Part shown: positions 11,271 through 21,182 of the stretch, piece by piece
How positions within the stretch are numbered: position 1 is the first letter of the stretch
Layout: the number at the start of each line of letters is the position of its first letter
NCBI GenBank assembly: GCA_030704615.1
Contig: CM060733.1
Location: forward strand, 3,534,001 to 3,598,000
DNA: 64,000 bases
Source of the DNA: Takakia lepidozioides
Taxonomy: Eukaryota; Streptophyta; Takakiopsida; Takakiales; Takakiaceae
Reading direction: 5' to 3'
Translations under genes and position numbers: made by a program
The notes under the pieces: generated by a model
What the model was told of the DNA's origin: nothing
The model's database searches: none
What the model saw: only the letters and a program-made list of their open reading frames with translations

Positions 11271-12643
11271 CTATCCTGTGGCTGGTTCTCCTGTTGATAA
11301 CCGTGACAAGTGATCCGCCACAAGATGCAGTCTCCCAGGCTTGTAAACAACCTCGAACTCAAACTCGTGCAAGATTATCAACCATCTTGCTATTCTTCCG
11401 CTTATCAGAGGTTTGTTTACCAGGTATATCAGAGCCTGGTGATCCACATAGAACATAAACTTCTTGCCCAACAGGTAATGCCTGAATTTCTTCACTGCAT
11501 AGATCATTGCCAATGCTTCTCTTTCCGTTGTGCTATAGTTCCTTTCAGCACTGTTCATCAACCTGCTAGCATAGTACACAGGTGAATCTATATTTCCTGT
11601 AACATTCTGGGCTAACACCGCTCCCAACTTCTCCTGATGCATCGCAGTGAACATGAAATACATGCCAGTGAGGGTTAATCAGCACAGGTGTAGTTGTTAC
11701 TGACAGTGTAAGTTCCTCAAACGCCTGTTGACATTCAGCTGTCCAGGCAAACACTGCATCTTTCTTCAGAAGCTTGCTCAATGGTGCTGCTATTTGTGCA
11801 TACCTTTTGACAAATCTTCTGTAATAACTGGTTTGCCCAAGGAATCTCCTTAGACTTTTAACATTCACTGGTGGTGGAGAGGCTTTAATGGACTCTGTCT
11901 TTCTGGATCCACAAGAAGTCCCTTCTTACACACAATGTGTCCCAGAAGCACCCCTGAGTTCACACAGAAAGTACACTTCTCTGGATTCAGGCCCAGACCT
12001 CTCATCCTGCATCTGGCCAGACATAACTCCAATTTATGCAAGTGCTCATTCTTAGCTGTACACACTGAAATCATCCAAGAATACCTGCATGAAATCATCC
12101 AGATACTCATGAAAAGATTCACTTATCACTCTCTGAAAGGTCGCTGGTGCATTACAAAGTCCAAAGGGCATGACTTTGTATGCATAAGCCCCCAGTCTGT
12201 GATGAAAGCTGTTTTCCCTTGGTCTTCTTCTGCCACTTGCACTTGATTATAACCACTGAAGCCATCCATGAATGAGTACATCTCATGGCCTGCCACAGTG
12301 TCTAATACTGCTTCTGTGAATGGCAAAGGGAAAGGATCTTTCTTCGTACAAGCATTCAGCTTCTTGTAGTTCACACATACTCTTAGTTTGCCATTCTTCT
12401 TGGGAACTATAACAATGGGTGACAACCAAGTTGTATACTCTATTGGGTATATAAACTTAGCCTCAGCCAACTTCTTATCTCTTCTCCAACCTTCTGTGCG
12501 TAGTTGGGATTCATTCTGTACCTCGCCTGCTTGATTGGTACTGACCCTGGTTCCAGTTCAATCTTATGCTGACAGACTTCAGGTGGTATCCCTTTTAGAT
12601 CCTCATAGCTCCAAGCAAATACATCTCTGTATTTGATGAACAA
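11271..12643 (-). CDS. Gypsy reverse transcriptase and RNase H region
   Basis: Minus-strand frames 12643-12440, 12470-12126, 12122-11865, 11868-11566 and 11663-11271 follow each other as one RT-RH protein. Visible motifs are DVFAWSYEDLKGIPPEV, WLSPIVIVPKKNGKLRVCV, YKKLNACTKKDPFPLP, FLDD at the catalytic YxDD position (near 12,080), LGHIV, LRRFLGQTSYYRRFV, then RNase H features VHCDAS, YYASRLMNSAERNYSTTERE, FYVDHQAL and ADHLSRL. It would copy element RNA into DNA in cytoplasmic particles. At least four frame changes separate the pieces. Order and spacing show that no domain is missing. Confidence 0.88.
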
Positions 12644-12731
12644 GCTTTTAGCTTCTTCAAAGAATCCGGCTCCAAATCAGCTCCTACTTTCACCATCCTC
12701 GGTTCCTCTTTAGTTCCCACATTCACTTCCC

Positions 12732-13663
12732 TCACTGCTCATCAGCTGTGATTGTCCAACCAGTCACCACTTCATCCTGTAAGCTCACAGTGGCTGGTTC
12801 CTCTAGGATTTCCATTTCTCCTTCTCTTTCTTCATAGAAATGTGATGGGTAACTGCTGGTTTCCTCTTCAGTTGGTGTTGCTGTCACTACACCACAGCAG
12901 ATACCTCTTAAACAACTTAGGCTTTCCAGCCGCATCTCTGCAACCTGCTCCCACTCTGGGTGTGCAGCAAATAGGGTAGCTTCCTGCTCCTCATCCAGTC
13001 CTCCTCTCCAGTCATACTCTCTGACTCCTCGAGGTCTTCTTGTAGCAGGTAATCTACTAGATTTCTTTGTGGTAATTTGTATCTCGTGTATCCCATTATG
13101 CACGGTTAGTAACTGAGAATTCCAGTCATGGAATACCCTGGCCTGTTTCAGCCACGGACGTCCCAATAATAAGGAGTAAGCCTCCATGACTTCATCCATT
13201 TCAACACAGTTACTGTGATCATAAAGATCATCTTCTGTATCTGTATCTTAACTCCTCTTATTAATCCCAATGGCTGTACACTTCTTTGATCTGCCATTGT
13301 TACTGTAAATGGGGCTGGTTTCATGTTACTTAGACCAAGCTTCTTCCTTAATTGGTCTGTCATGATATTTACTCCAGAACCTCCATCTATCAGTACATCA
13401 GTTAGTTCTGTGCTTCCAATTCTCAATTGGATTACTGGCATAGAATCATCAAAGTCCATGACTGTTTCTCGCCCTTCCGGCTTCACATTATAACTGGTCA
13501 CCTTGCTGTTCAGGTCTGTGTTTCCTGTCTCCTGGGCAATTCGATTGATTGCTTGATACAGCCTGTGCCTACAATAAGGTGCCACAGCTAATAGCTGTCC
13601 AATGGTAATTTCTGCTTTGGTCTGGCATATTACTTCAGCCAAAGTCTCTTCATTACTTTGCAT
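12732..13663 (-). CDS. Gypsy aspartic protease (retropepsin) region
   Basis: Frame 13663-13148 contains VLIDGGSGVNIM, a retropepsin active site with DGGSG in place of the commoner D[ST]G, followed by MADQRSVQPLGLIRGV. Frame 13199-12732 continues with SLLLGRPWLKQA, the usual second hallmark, then an acidic linker leading to RT. The protease matures the Gag-Pol polyprotein. The single frame change near 13,170 falls inside the domain. A further small acidic ORF (13854-13630) links it to the zinc-knuckle segment. Confidence 0.8.
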
Positions 13664-13863
13664 GTCTGCATCTTCTTTCTTCCTTTCATCCTCACTCCTT
13701 CTTCTTCTCCATCAGAATCAGAGGAATCTGCCACAGGAATATCAGTACTCTTCTGCATTTCCCTTATAGTATCTGCCACTTCCTTGTGCAGTTCCTTCTC
13801 ATCTTTCCAAGTCTCTTCATCTTCAGGCATATCACTGCCACTCATTATCATCATCTTCCTCTA

Positions 13864-14493
13864 CTACTGGAGTATTAGTTTGGCTTTGCTTCTTGTTACT
13901 ATCATTGTACTTACTTCTGGTACAACACATGGCCTAACCATGTGAGCTGCCACCACTGGGCCCTCATTCACAGGAGCTCTCATCTCATTCTGGTGTCTTA
14001 TCCAGAATGAACAGGCTGCCTTGCGATGTCCTGGCTGATTACAATAGTAACATAGTTCTTCACCATTGGGTCCTCGCCCTTGGTCTGTTCTTGGATTATT
14101 TCTATAATCCTGATTCCCGGGCTGGTAATTCCCCCTTGGATTACCCTGATAGTTGCCTCTGGAATTTCCTTGGTAATTCCCTCTTGAATTACCTCTCCCT
14201 TCCATGCCATTGTTATAACCACCAGACCTACCATAGTGGTCCTGATCATTGTTTCTTCTTGGCTGGGGCTGCACCTGATGCACCCTTACTTGCCTAGGTT
14301 CTCTTGCAGCTGTCCTTCTGTTGTAGTAACAATTCTCAGTAGAATGGTTATCCATTTTACAGATAGTACAGTGTTTCTCCTTCATGTGGCATTCTGTGGT
14401 GGTATGGCCTTCATTCTGGCACTTTGCACACCATACACCTTTCCTCCAATGTGTTGCAGCCTCTGTGGCATACTTCTTCAAGATTTCTTCCAA
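13864..14493 (-). CDS. Gag nucleocapsid segment with zinc knuckles
   Basis: Minus-strand frame of 209 codons. It has CAKCQNEGHTTTEC and CTICKMDNHSTENC, two CxxCxxxxHxxxxC knuckles, a Gly/Asn/Arg-rich stretch with repeated GNSRGNYQ units, and a third knuckle CYYCNQPGHRKAAC. Such domains bind element RNA during packaging. Three knuckles separated by a repetitive RGNY linker is more than the single knuckle of many plant Gag proteins. Confidence 0.85.
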   Translation of the reverse strand: MEEILKKYATEAATHWRKGVWCAKCQNEGHTTTECHMKEKHCTICKMDNHSTENCYYNRRTAAREPRQVRVHQVQPQPRRNNDQDHYGRSGGYNNGMEGRGNSRGNYQGNSRGNYQGNPRGNYQPGNQDYRNNPRTDQGRGPNGEELCYYCNQPGHRKAACSFWIRHQNEMRAPVNEGPVVAAHMVRPCVVPEVSTMIVTRSKAKLILQ

Positions 14494-14544
14494 TCTTTTT
14501 CATAGTTATCCCTCTTCAACTTTTCCTTTCTCTTACTCTTCTTT

Positions 14545-15937
14545 TTAGTTCTTGCTCTTCTTCTTCATCTGACTCATCCTCAGAGTCCTCATCATCCTTT
14601 TTCTCTCTCTGAGCATTCCCAATTGCTCAATTCTGTTTGCAGTTTCAAATGCCTCCTCCACTGTATTATGGGGTAACATATCCACTTTCTTTTGCAACTC
14701 TGGTCTTAGTCCACTCACAAACCAAGTCTTCTGTAAACCGGGTGCTGGTACTGCAGCCAGCTTTTTCATCATCAATTCCATCTTTTCCATATACTCCTTC
14801 AACAGTTTCATGCTTCTTTTGCTTTAACTGTTGTAAACTTCCATACACTTCATCCTCAGTTTTACTTGTCCTGAACCTATTTCGAAATGCTGTATTCAAG
14901 CCATTCCAGGTTAGGAAATGATTATCAGGGAATCTTGCATACCATTCACTTGCTTTCTTGATAAGTGAACAAGGAAACAATCTCATCTTGGCATCATCGC
15001 CATTCTCATTGTTCACTATACACATGTGCTCAAATTGGCTAATGTGTACATCGGGATCCCCTTTTCCTGAATATATTGGAAAGGTGGTTTTGCCCGTGTT
15101 GGTTGTAACGCCATCTGTGGCCCTACCTTCTGCCCACTGACAGGTGGCACCCTTGCTGGTGCTGGTCCTCTGGACCTGTTGTTTTTGTGGTGGATCTTCC
15201 ACCAAGTGGTGGCCCTTGAGCACTCCCTGCTTCCGGCCCCACGATATTCACAGTATTCCCAGCTTCAGTTGCACTACTTCCCACACTCCCTGTCCCCCCA
15301 GAGCCAGATCCAGGCAGCCCGCCTGATCCCCCTGAGCCGACACCTTCGTTGGCCTGTGATCCAAGTGCTCCACTTGATCCAGGTCCAACGGGTTGGGATG
15401 TCCTGGTTGTAGTCTCAACCTCAGCTGTTGGGTCTACTTCTTCATATTCTTCCTCTTCCAATTTCTTCTCTCTGTTTTCATCCTCCAAGTTCTGCCCTTG
15501 GGTTTCTTCTTCACTCATGTAACTCAACTGTAATGGTGTTGGAGAGTCTGAACTCTCCGTTGGCTCTGCCACATCCTCTTCTCCTTCTTCACCTTCCGCT
15601 TCAGAAACTGGAGTTTCCTGCTTTTGGTGTTCCATGCCAACTCTTATCAAAGATTTCTGTCAAATCTTTATCCAGGATACCTCAGATCTTTCACCTCGTG
15701 ATTGATCTTCTTCTGTACCAATTCCCTTAATCTTTCTTGCAAAGAAACAGAAGGAGTGGCATCCAACTCTAGTTCTTCCGGTATGGGTGATGTACTCTTT
15801 GATCTTAATGGTGTGAGAGGTCCAGATGATTCCCCTATGTCTATTCCTCTCTCCCAAAGATATGGATAATTAGCTTTCAGATAGCTTTCTCTTTTTGCTG
15901 AATATCTCTGGCGTCTAGCTTCTCTTTCATCACTCAT
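14545..15937 (-). CDS. Gag capsid region with acidic N-terminal part
   Basis: Minus-strand frames 15937-15668, 15650-15123, 15223-14666 and 14811-14545 follow one another. The first two encode a charged, Glu-rich and Gly/Ser-rich leader. The third holds the retrotransposon Gag core: FPIYSGKGDPDVHISQFEHM, MRLFPCSLIKKASEWYARFP and FRNRFRTSKTEDEV. The fourth continues with WFVSGLRPELQKKVDMLPHN. It would assemble the virus-like particle. Frameshifts near 14,800, 15,180 and 15,660 break it. Confidence 0.8.
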
Positions 15938-16437
15938 GTCCCATGTCTTTCATTTCTTTTAATGTGGCAATAACCAAAACTCTCTTCTGTAATATCTCTC
16001 GTATTGCCTGGGTTTCTTTCAAGCTTCAATGCACCCTTGGCTATACTTGAAGTCTCCGTTACCATATAACCATATGGCAAACAAGTCTGGAAAGTTGTTC
16101 TTGGTGTGAGTTTGATCCACAAAATATCCTTTGGAATCCAATTCTTTACCAGTACAAGCTCTTCATGCATATGAGTATAAACATTCACCTTTCTTTCTTC
16201 CCAGCCTTCAAACTCTACTCGCTTAATGGATAGCAATGCTATCACATAAACCAATGTTGGTAACCAACGTGCTCTTCCTCTACAGGCTACCTGATAAATC
16301 TTTATCACTCCTTTCTCCAGACCCCATTCCGGATCAGCATCATGCACTCTCTTAAGAATGTTTTTTACAACAACCGTCTGGCAATTCCAAAAACCTCTGG
16401 AAGAATTGTTTGGACAATCTTCCCTTCTCAGTTTCAC
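15934..16437 (-). CDS. ORF upstream of gag, unknown function
   Basis: A 167-codon minus-strand ORF, the first after the primer-binding site. It contains LPTLVYVIALLSIKRVEFEGWEERKVNVYT (interrupted here only for description) and looks like a folded protein, not low complexity. Its end overlaps the start of the gag leader. I recognise no domain. Ogre-type Tat elements are known to carry an ORF before gag, so the position is not unprecedented. Confidence 0.5.
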   Translation of the reverse strand: MKLRREDCPNNSSRGFWNCQTVVVKNILKRVHDADPEWGLEKGVIKIYQVACRGRARWLPTLVYVIALLSIKRVEFEGWEERKVNVYTHMHEELVLVKNWIPKDILWIKLTPRTTFQTCLPYGYMVTETSSIAKGALKLERNPGNTRDITEESFGYCHIKRNERHGT

Positions 16438-16524
16438 AAGGAATTTGATTCACTCAAATTCTTTAATTCTCCAACCACCATGATCCCACCAGATGCCTGT
16501 CACATCTGGTTGTTCATGACCCAG

Positions 16525-16542
16525 TCCCCAGTATGGTCGCCA
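16525..16542 (-). other. Primer-binding site of the Gypsy element
   Basis: On the minus strand TGGCGACCATACTGGGGA begins two bases inside the 5' LTR. It starts TGG, complementary to a tRNA CCA end, and ends in GGGGA as plant Tat-type sites do. The last eight bases fit the ...GGTCGCCA end of a tRNA-Arg. The exact tRNA is inferred. Confidence 0.7.
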
Positions 16543-16544
16543 AA

Positions 16545-17372
16545 TGTCGCGCGGCTTTTACTCACCCATCCCTTCGCTATCCGAGGCGGAAACTCCAAGA
16601 TAGAAGAGTTGGAAATCTCTAAGTACTCAGCCCGCACAGAACAATCAGTCATGACCTACAGCTAGTGTATCATGGGGGTGTTTCCTATTTGTTTCCCTTT
16701 CCGCATTCATGTTAGCTACCTTACCATTGATAATTAAGTATCAGTTTGCTTCATCAATCTATCGGATTCCATCAACTCATCAATTCATTCCCACAGCTTC
16801 ACTCAGATCTCTCTACACAGTGTGATTGTATCGTATAAGTATCAGATTATGATTTATCAGGTATCAGGCCGAAGCCATTGTGTCTCTATCTGCTCTACAA
16901 TATCACTACAGCTTTGCATATAACAATCATCTACTAATCATCTTCCCTCCTTCACCGTGCTCTCCGATCTTACTCTTCGCCCGATCTCCTCTCATGCCTG
17001 ACCAAGAACTCCCCCTCCTCAACTGTTTTTCCTCAAAATCCCCCTACCCGTGGCTCTAACCGTTTCCCTCACTAAAACCGTCGTCCGTGCACTAACCAGT
17101 TCCATTTGCAGGTGTTTGTTCCCCACATCGTTCCCTGTCCTGCTCTTCCCTCCCTCCCTATCCTCCTTTCCCTATGATCGTGACAATTTGTGGCAAGCTG
17201 TTGACTGTCTGTGTCGGCTGTGACGACTGTGACGGGCTGTGTAACCCCCCCTCTAACAGTGCGCTTTGTCCCCCCCCTAAGCTCCTGTAGGTCTCAGTCT
17301 GTGCTAAAATTAAGGGTACCCTACACCTATGATCCCGTATAAGAGTCTAAGTCCACAGACAGTCCTCTAACA
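16545..17372 (-). repeat. 5' LTR of the Gypsy element (right copy)
   Basis: It starts TGTCGCGCGGC and ends CCTCTAACA like its partner at 4,536-5,430. The coding order and adjacent primer-binding site make this the 5' LTR on the minus strand. It carries a shorter GCTGTGACGACTGTGACGGG tract (about 17,190-17,250) than the left LTR. Confidence 0.9.
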
Positions 17373-18619
17373 GCCTCCTTCCACATCTTCAGACTGGTCC
17401 CCTCGTCGTTATGTCTCGCTTGAAAGTCTCACATGCCAGCTTGTCCATGATGTTTCTATGTCATGCTCAAGCACAACATCATCACGACAACCCTTCTCTT
17501 CCATTCTCAGACCTTGAATGTCAAATACATGTTGTTTCATGTTGGGCCATGATTTCAAGCCGGTGTCAACCCAACACGTATGCTATCTGTTATCCACACT
17601 TAACCTCTTCACTAAGTTGAGGTGCGTGTTCGAAACAGGTGTTACTTGAAGTCGAGTCAATGTGGCCCATTGGCAAGACCTTGTCACATCCATCAACATG
17701 GTTTTTGTTGTGTATGTTATGACACAAGAGAAGGGATGCAGGCAGCATCGTCCAATCCTAACTGACAGACGCAACCCCTCTTGATGGACTCCTCCCTAAA
17801 CTCTTCTTCCCGTCTCGGCCCTTTGTGGTTGTTGTAAGAAGGCGATGAAGCATCCAACACACACACCCTCTCCTCCATGCCGTTCCTTCTCTTCAAAGAA
17901 TCTTTATTGACAGTACTACATTTGTTTGCGCTTGTCCTCAGGTCCATAGAATAATGGAACCTAAACATGATGAGAACTATGTTGGCGGAGTGGAACACCT
18001 CGGAGCAAGAAGCATAAAAGCATTTGACAAAATAGAAGAGCAAACAATGCAAACAAGCAGCATGCCATTACAAAGAACACATAGAGTCCATCCAAAACCA
18101 CAAAGGTGAAGGCGGACTGTATCACAGAGAGCACTATTGGCCCTGGAGCTAAGAGCTCTCCCTCCCTCAGGCTTTCTCTCTTTTTAGGCACCGTTTCTGG
18201 TTGAAGTGAGTGGATGCCTCTGCCCTTTCTTCCTCCCCTCTCTCACAAAATCGTCGATCCTGCTCCAGGAATGACGCAACATCCGTATATACAGATTTCC
18301 ACCTCCACTTGAAATAGTTGGAGTCCTATATAAGCGACCTGTGGTTGAAGGAACCACCGGGGTAATTGCAACGTGCCACGTAGTTGTGTAGAAGGAATGA
18401 CGTGCGCAACTCCGAAGATCCAGTCATGATGCCCAGCACCCCTGTAGAGGAACTATACACAGCAGCAGACCACACGCGTCCTGCAGAAACCAGTCAACAG
18501 CAGCAAACTACACCGTCAAGTTGCAGCATACACACTCGCAAAGAGGATCAAATCTGCAAGCAGCCGGAAACCCTAAATTTCAATACATCCACTCCACTCT
18601 GTTCCATCTCATAGACCAA
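17373..18619. other. Unassigned interval
   Basis: No convincing gene. Open minus-strand stretches at 18191-17583 include a hydrophobic run (LFALFALLFCQMLLCFLL) but change frame and resemble no family. The minus strand from 17,560 to 17,373 reads as protein-like (KQHVFDIQGLRMEEKG) with one stop and abuts the Gypsy LTR. It could be the far side of the exon interrupted by the insertion. Confidence 0.25.
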
Positions 18620-19690
18620 AATGGCCGGGGATGCCATGGCCGTTGGATGGGGGAGGACGATATGATGAACAGAATGATAGCCACGTGCAAACCACCCTGA
18701 CATTTGACACGTGGAAGGGGGATCGCTCGCGGGGGGGTGGGGGTCAAGGGTGGGGAAGACACGTGGCATGGCGGCGGCGGGTGGAGCGGCGGCTTCGGGG
18801 AATCGGGTCTTGGATGGGAGAGGGGATCGACGGCTACGGAAACCACCACGTGGTGGTAGAAGACAGAGGGGGATCAATTCCCGGTTTGGACGGGGGATCA
18901 ACCGAGGGGGGGGGAGCGGCCCGGGGGATTGCCACATGGATGGGAGGACAGGATCGAATGCCGGGGGACCGCGGATGACCCAGTTTTGAGTTTGGATGGA
19001 TGCGCAGGGGATCCGCTCTTCAGGGGAGCACCACGTGCGGCCGATGGCTGGGGGGGATCAGTGACCGCATTGGACGGGGGCATCAAACGAGGGAGGTGGG
19101 ATCACCTAGTTGCGGGGGAACGGACTTCAATGGGATGGGGATTGACGGCGGGGAGCACACGTGCGGTGGGCGTGCCTTGGGCCTTCATCCGGCCGTCATC
19201 CATCCATTGCCGTGCGAAGGATGCCGGGGGATGAGGGGCGGATGACTCAGAACATCCATTGTTTTTTAGGTTGGATGGATGCCAGGGGATCGACGGTTTG
19301 GGGGGGGAGCAGCACGAGCGGGCGATTAGGGGTAGGGGAATCACTCCCGGTCCGGAGTGGGGATCAGCGGTTGGGGGAGTGGCGACGTGTCGTTGGATCA
19401 CGCTGTGGATGGGACGAGGGGATCGGGGAGCGGTGGGGGGAGTGCCACGTGTCGCCCGATGGGTGGAGGGGGATCAATTCACCGCATTGAACGGGGAATC
19501 AACCCGAGGGAGGGGGTGGCGACTGTTGGGGGATCGGGCCGTCGATGGGAAGAGGGGGATCGGCGGTGGGGGGCCGGCACGTGGCCTGTCAGTCAGTCAT
19601 CGCCCCTTCATCCGGCCGTCGCCCATCCCTTGCGCGGGAGGATGGTCGGGGGGATTAGGGGCGGATGACACACAACATCCAAGGAAGCAA
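18620..19690. repeat. G-rich degenerate repeat block with nine CACGTG sites including 20,066
   Basis: The plus strand is rich in GGGGGATCA and TTGGATGG words with partial direct repeats. GGGGGATCAGTGACCGCATT near 19,047 recurs as GGGGGATCAATTCACCGCAT near 19,468. CTTCATCCGGCCGTC near 19,185 recurs near 19,607. Both pairs are about 421 bp apart, which implies a tandem duplication. CACGTG occurs at 18,682, 18,708, 18,760, 18,847, 19,032, 19,158, 19,446, 19,578 and 20,066. The block directly precedes a plus-strand Gypsy relic and could be part of its LTR or leader. ORFs in it are composition artefacts. Confidence 0.6.
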
Positions 19691-19729
19691 GCCGTCAGGC
19701 TAGGCTTCCTCAGTCATTCACCATTGGCG

Positions 19730-20600
19730 GAGACAGTGTCGACGCCATCCATGGCACCGAGTTCTCGCCCGACTGTTACCGAGGCAGAGGTTACTTCTAT
19801 GCCATTGGGGAGAGCTACGCGGCAGCACCACTACCTAGTGTTTGCCAAGCTATGGCAGCTAGTGGTGCTGCTAGGGCGGCCACATCTATGTGCCAAGGCT
19901 CCATTTTCTTGGCTACCTGATTGCGACGCTGGGGGAGACCAGCTGAGGTGTTCAGGCTGGCAGCTACACTCTGTGAGAGTAGGAGGTTATTTCATCTTAT
20001 TTCATCATCGGAGATAAGGAGGTGTAGTGCCGGAGGGATCCTCGGATTTGAGGGTCAAGACTGCCCACGTGCGGCGCCATGGCAAGCTGTAGCTGCCAGG
20101 TTGGCGAGCTGCCAGCTAGGCCAGCCATTGAGCGCGCCATGGTGAACACCTGGAGTTGTCCATTTAGACAACAGGATGACATTTTTCTGTTTGATGGACT
20201 GGCAGGCAAGAGGTACCGGCCACTTCGGGTCTTGTTGGACTCGGTAGCTCAGCCATTGATTCTAGGTAGAGTTTGCTATTGCAGGCTTGGGCCTCACGGA
20301 GGCGGATATCGAGCCTTGTCCTTTCCAAATACAAATATCTCTAGGAGGATCGGAGCAGGCTTTGGGCATGACACGGCGTGAGTTGGCTATCAGACTACGG
20401 CCAGATCACCTTACAGATGGCTCAGTGGTGCGAGCCAAGGCCATTGTGACAGACGCGGTCTCGTACGATGTCCTGGTTGGTGGGGCAGTGTTGTACCCCA
20501 TGGGCTTCACCCTAGATTTTTGGGAGAGTCAGCTTCCTATAGGCCTGGATGGCAGTCAGTGGAGGGCTGGCATGTGCAGCTCCCTGTGCCGTTCATAGGA
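19730..20600 (+). pseudogene. Gypsy relic: retropepsin domain with mutated active site
   Basis: From about 20,205 the plus strand encodes GKRYRPLRVLLDSVAQPLIL, then after a one-frame change near 20,282 GLTEADIEPCPFQ, ELAIRLRPDHLTDGSVVRAK, TDAVSYDVLVGGAVLYPMGF and TLDFWE. This is a Gypsy aspartic protease. The catalytic D-S-G is D-S-V because one codon reads GTA where a glycine is expected, so the protease should be dead. Sequence from 19,730 to 20,200 is probably degraded polyprotein but I recognise no domain in it. Confidence 0.65.
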
Positions 20601-21182
20601 GGAGTTGCGGTTGCCCCATCGAGGCAAGAATGCCGACACTAGCAGCATTCACGCTGCAGTGACTTGGCCTGGAGAGTTGCTTGAGGGTCACGCTCATTCA
20701 AAGGATGTATCACCTCCGGGAGAGCAGGATGACATGTATTGTATGGCGGAGTTGTCTGCCATGATTGGTCAAACTCCATTGTGGGGCACGAGCAAGGATT
20801 TACAGCGGGTTGCTGATCGACGGGTGCAACAAGCCTGGGTAGAGGCTTTTGTGTACCATCAAGAGAGGAGGAGAGTGCGGGGATTGCACCAGGACCACCT
20901 TATTGTCTCCATTGGACACCAACACCTATATGTGGCATATCCGGATGAGGCATTTGCCTTCTGGACTTGTTTGGCGGGATCAGCACCGGATTGGCTTTGT
21001 TGTTTACAGGCACGTGTGCGAGTTTCGTCGTTACACTGGTATGTGGAAGAGGGTGAGACTGCACAACTCGTTGTTTATAGCTTTCACTTTGCCATGTTTT
21101 CTCAGTTGGTGCAGCCGTACACCCTGAGTTGTTGCCGGTGTCTGCTGTTCGTGATTATCACAGGCCTTGCCAGTAGACAGTT
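20601..21182 (+). pseudogene. Gypsy relic: C5-DNA-methyltransferase-like segment
   Basis: After a linker (TPLWGTSKDLQRVADRRVQQ at about 20,775-20,840), the frame from 20,955 reads CLLDLFGGISTGLALLFTG. This fits motif I (SAM-binding) of cytosine-5 methyltransferases, nearest the LFxGIxTGL form of DNMT3 enzymes. It meets a TGA at 21,054. The next frame supplies LHWYVEEGETAQLV, placed where DNMT3 has its RYIASE-type second strand and acidic SAM ligand. A return to the first frame gives PELLPVSAVRDYH (about 21,124-21,160). The copy stops near 21.2 kb, before any catalytic PCQ loop can be seen. It is a truncated, frameshifted remnant lying 3' of a Gypsy protease on the same strand. Motif match is visual only. 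Confidence 0.5.

Larger units (their letters stand above)
4536..17372 (-). mobile_element. Near-complete Ty3/Gypsy LTR retrotransposon with extra ORFs
   Basis: Two direct repeats bound a 12.8-kb unit. On the minus strand the order is LTR, primer-binding site, an extra ORF, gag, zinc knuckles, retropepsin, reverse transcriptase, RNase H, integrase, a long additional coding region, polypurine tract, LTR. Protease-RT-RH-IN order marks it as Ty3/Gypsy. The ORFs before gag and after integrase recall the plant Tat/Ogre/Athila lineage. The flanks (CCCTC before 4536, GCCTC after 17372) match at 4 of 5 positions, so a target-site duplication is possible but imperfect. The coding region is broken into many overlapping frames. 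The LTRs differ mostly by single-base indels, so the copy is fairly young or carries assembly indels. Confidence 0.9.

Noticed and set aside
4531-17377. Perfect 5-bp target-site duplication of the Gypsy element
   Set aside because: CCCTC and GCCTC differ at one position, so it is noted only as possible.
17717-18191. Possible membrane protein on the minus strand
   Set aside because: A single hydrophobic run in a short frame that breaks, with no family match or splice continuity.
18548-19668. Several long plus and minus ORFs in the G-rich block
   Set aside because: All have Gly/Arg/Trp or Pro/Ser/His compositions set by GGGGATC repeats, and open frames overlap in multiple registers.
21150-21176. 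PCQ at the end of the methyltransferase-like frame as catalytic motif IV
   Set aside because: It is followed at once by a stop, lacks the preceding hydrophobic-Gly-Pro context and lies too close to motif I, so it is probably chance.
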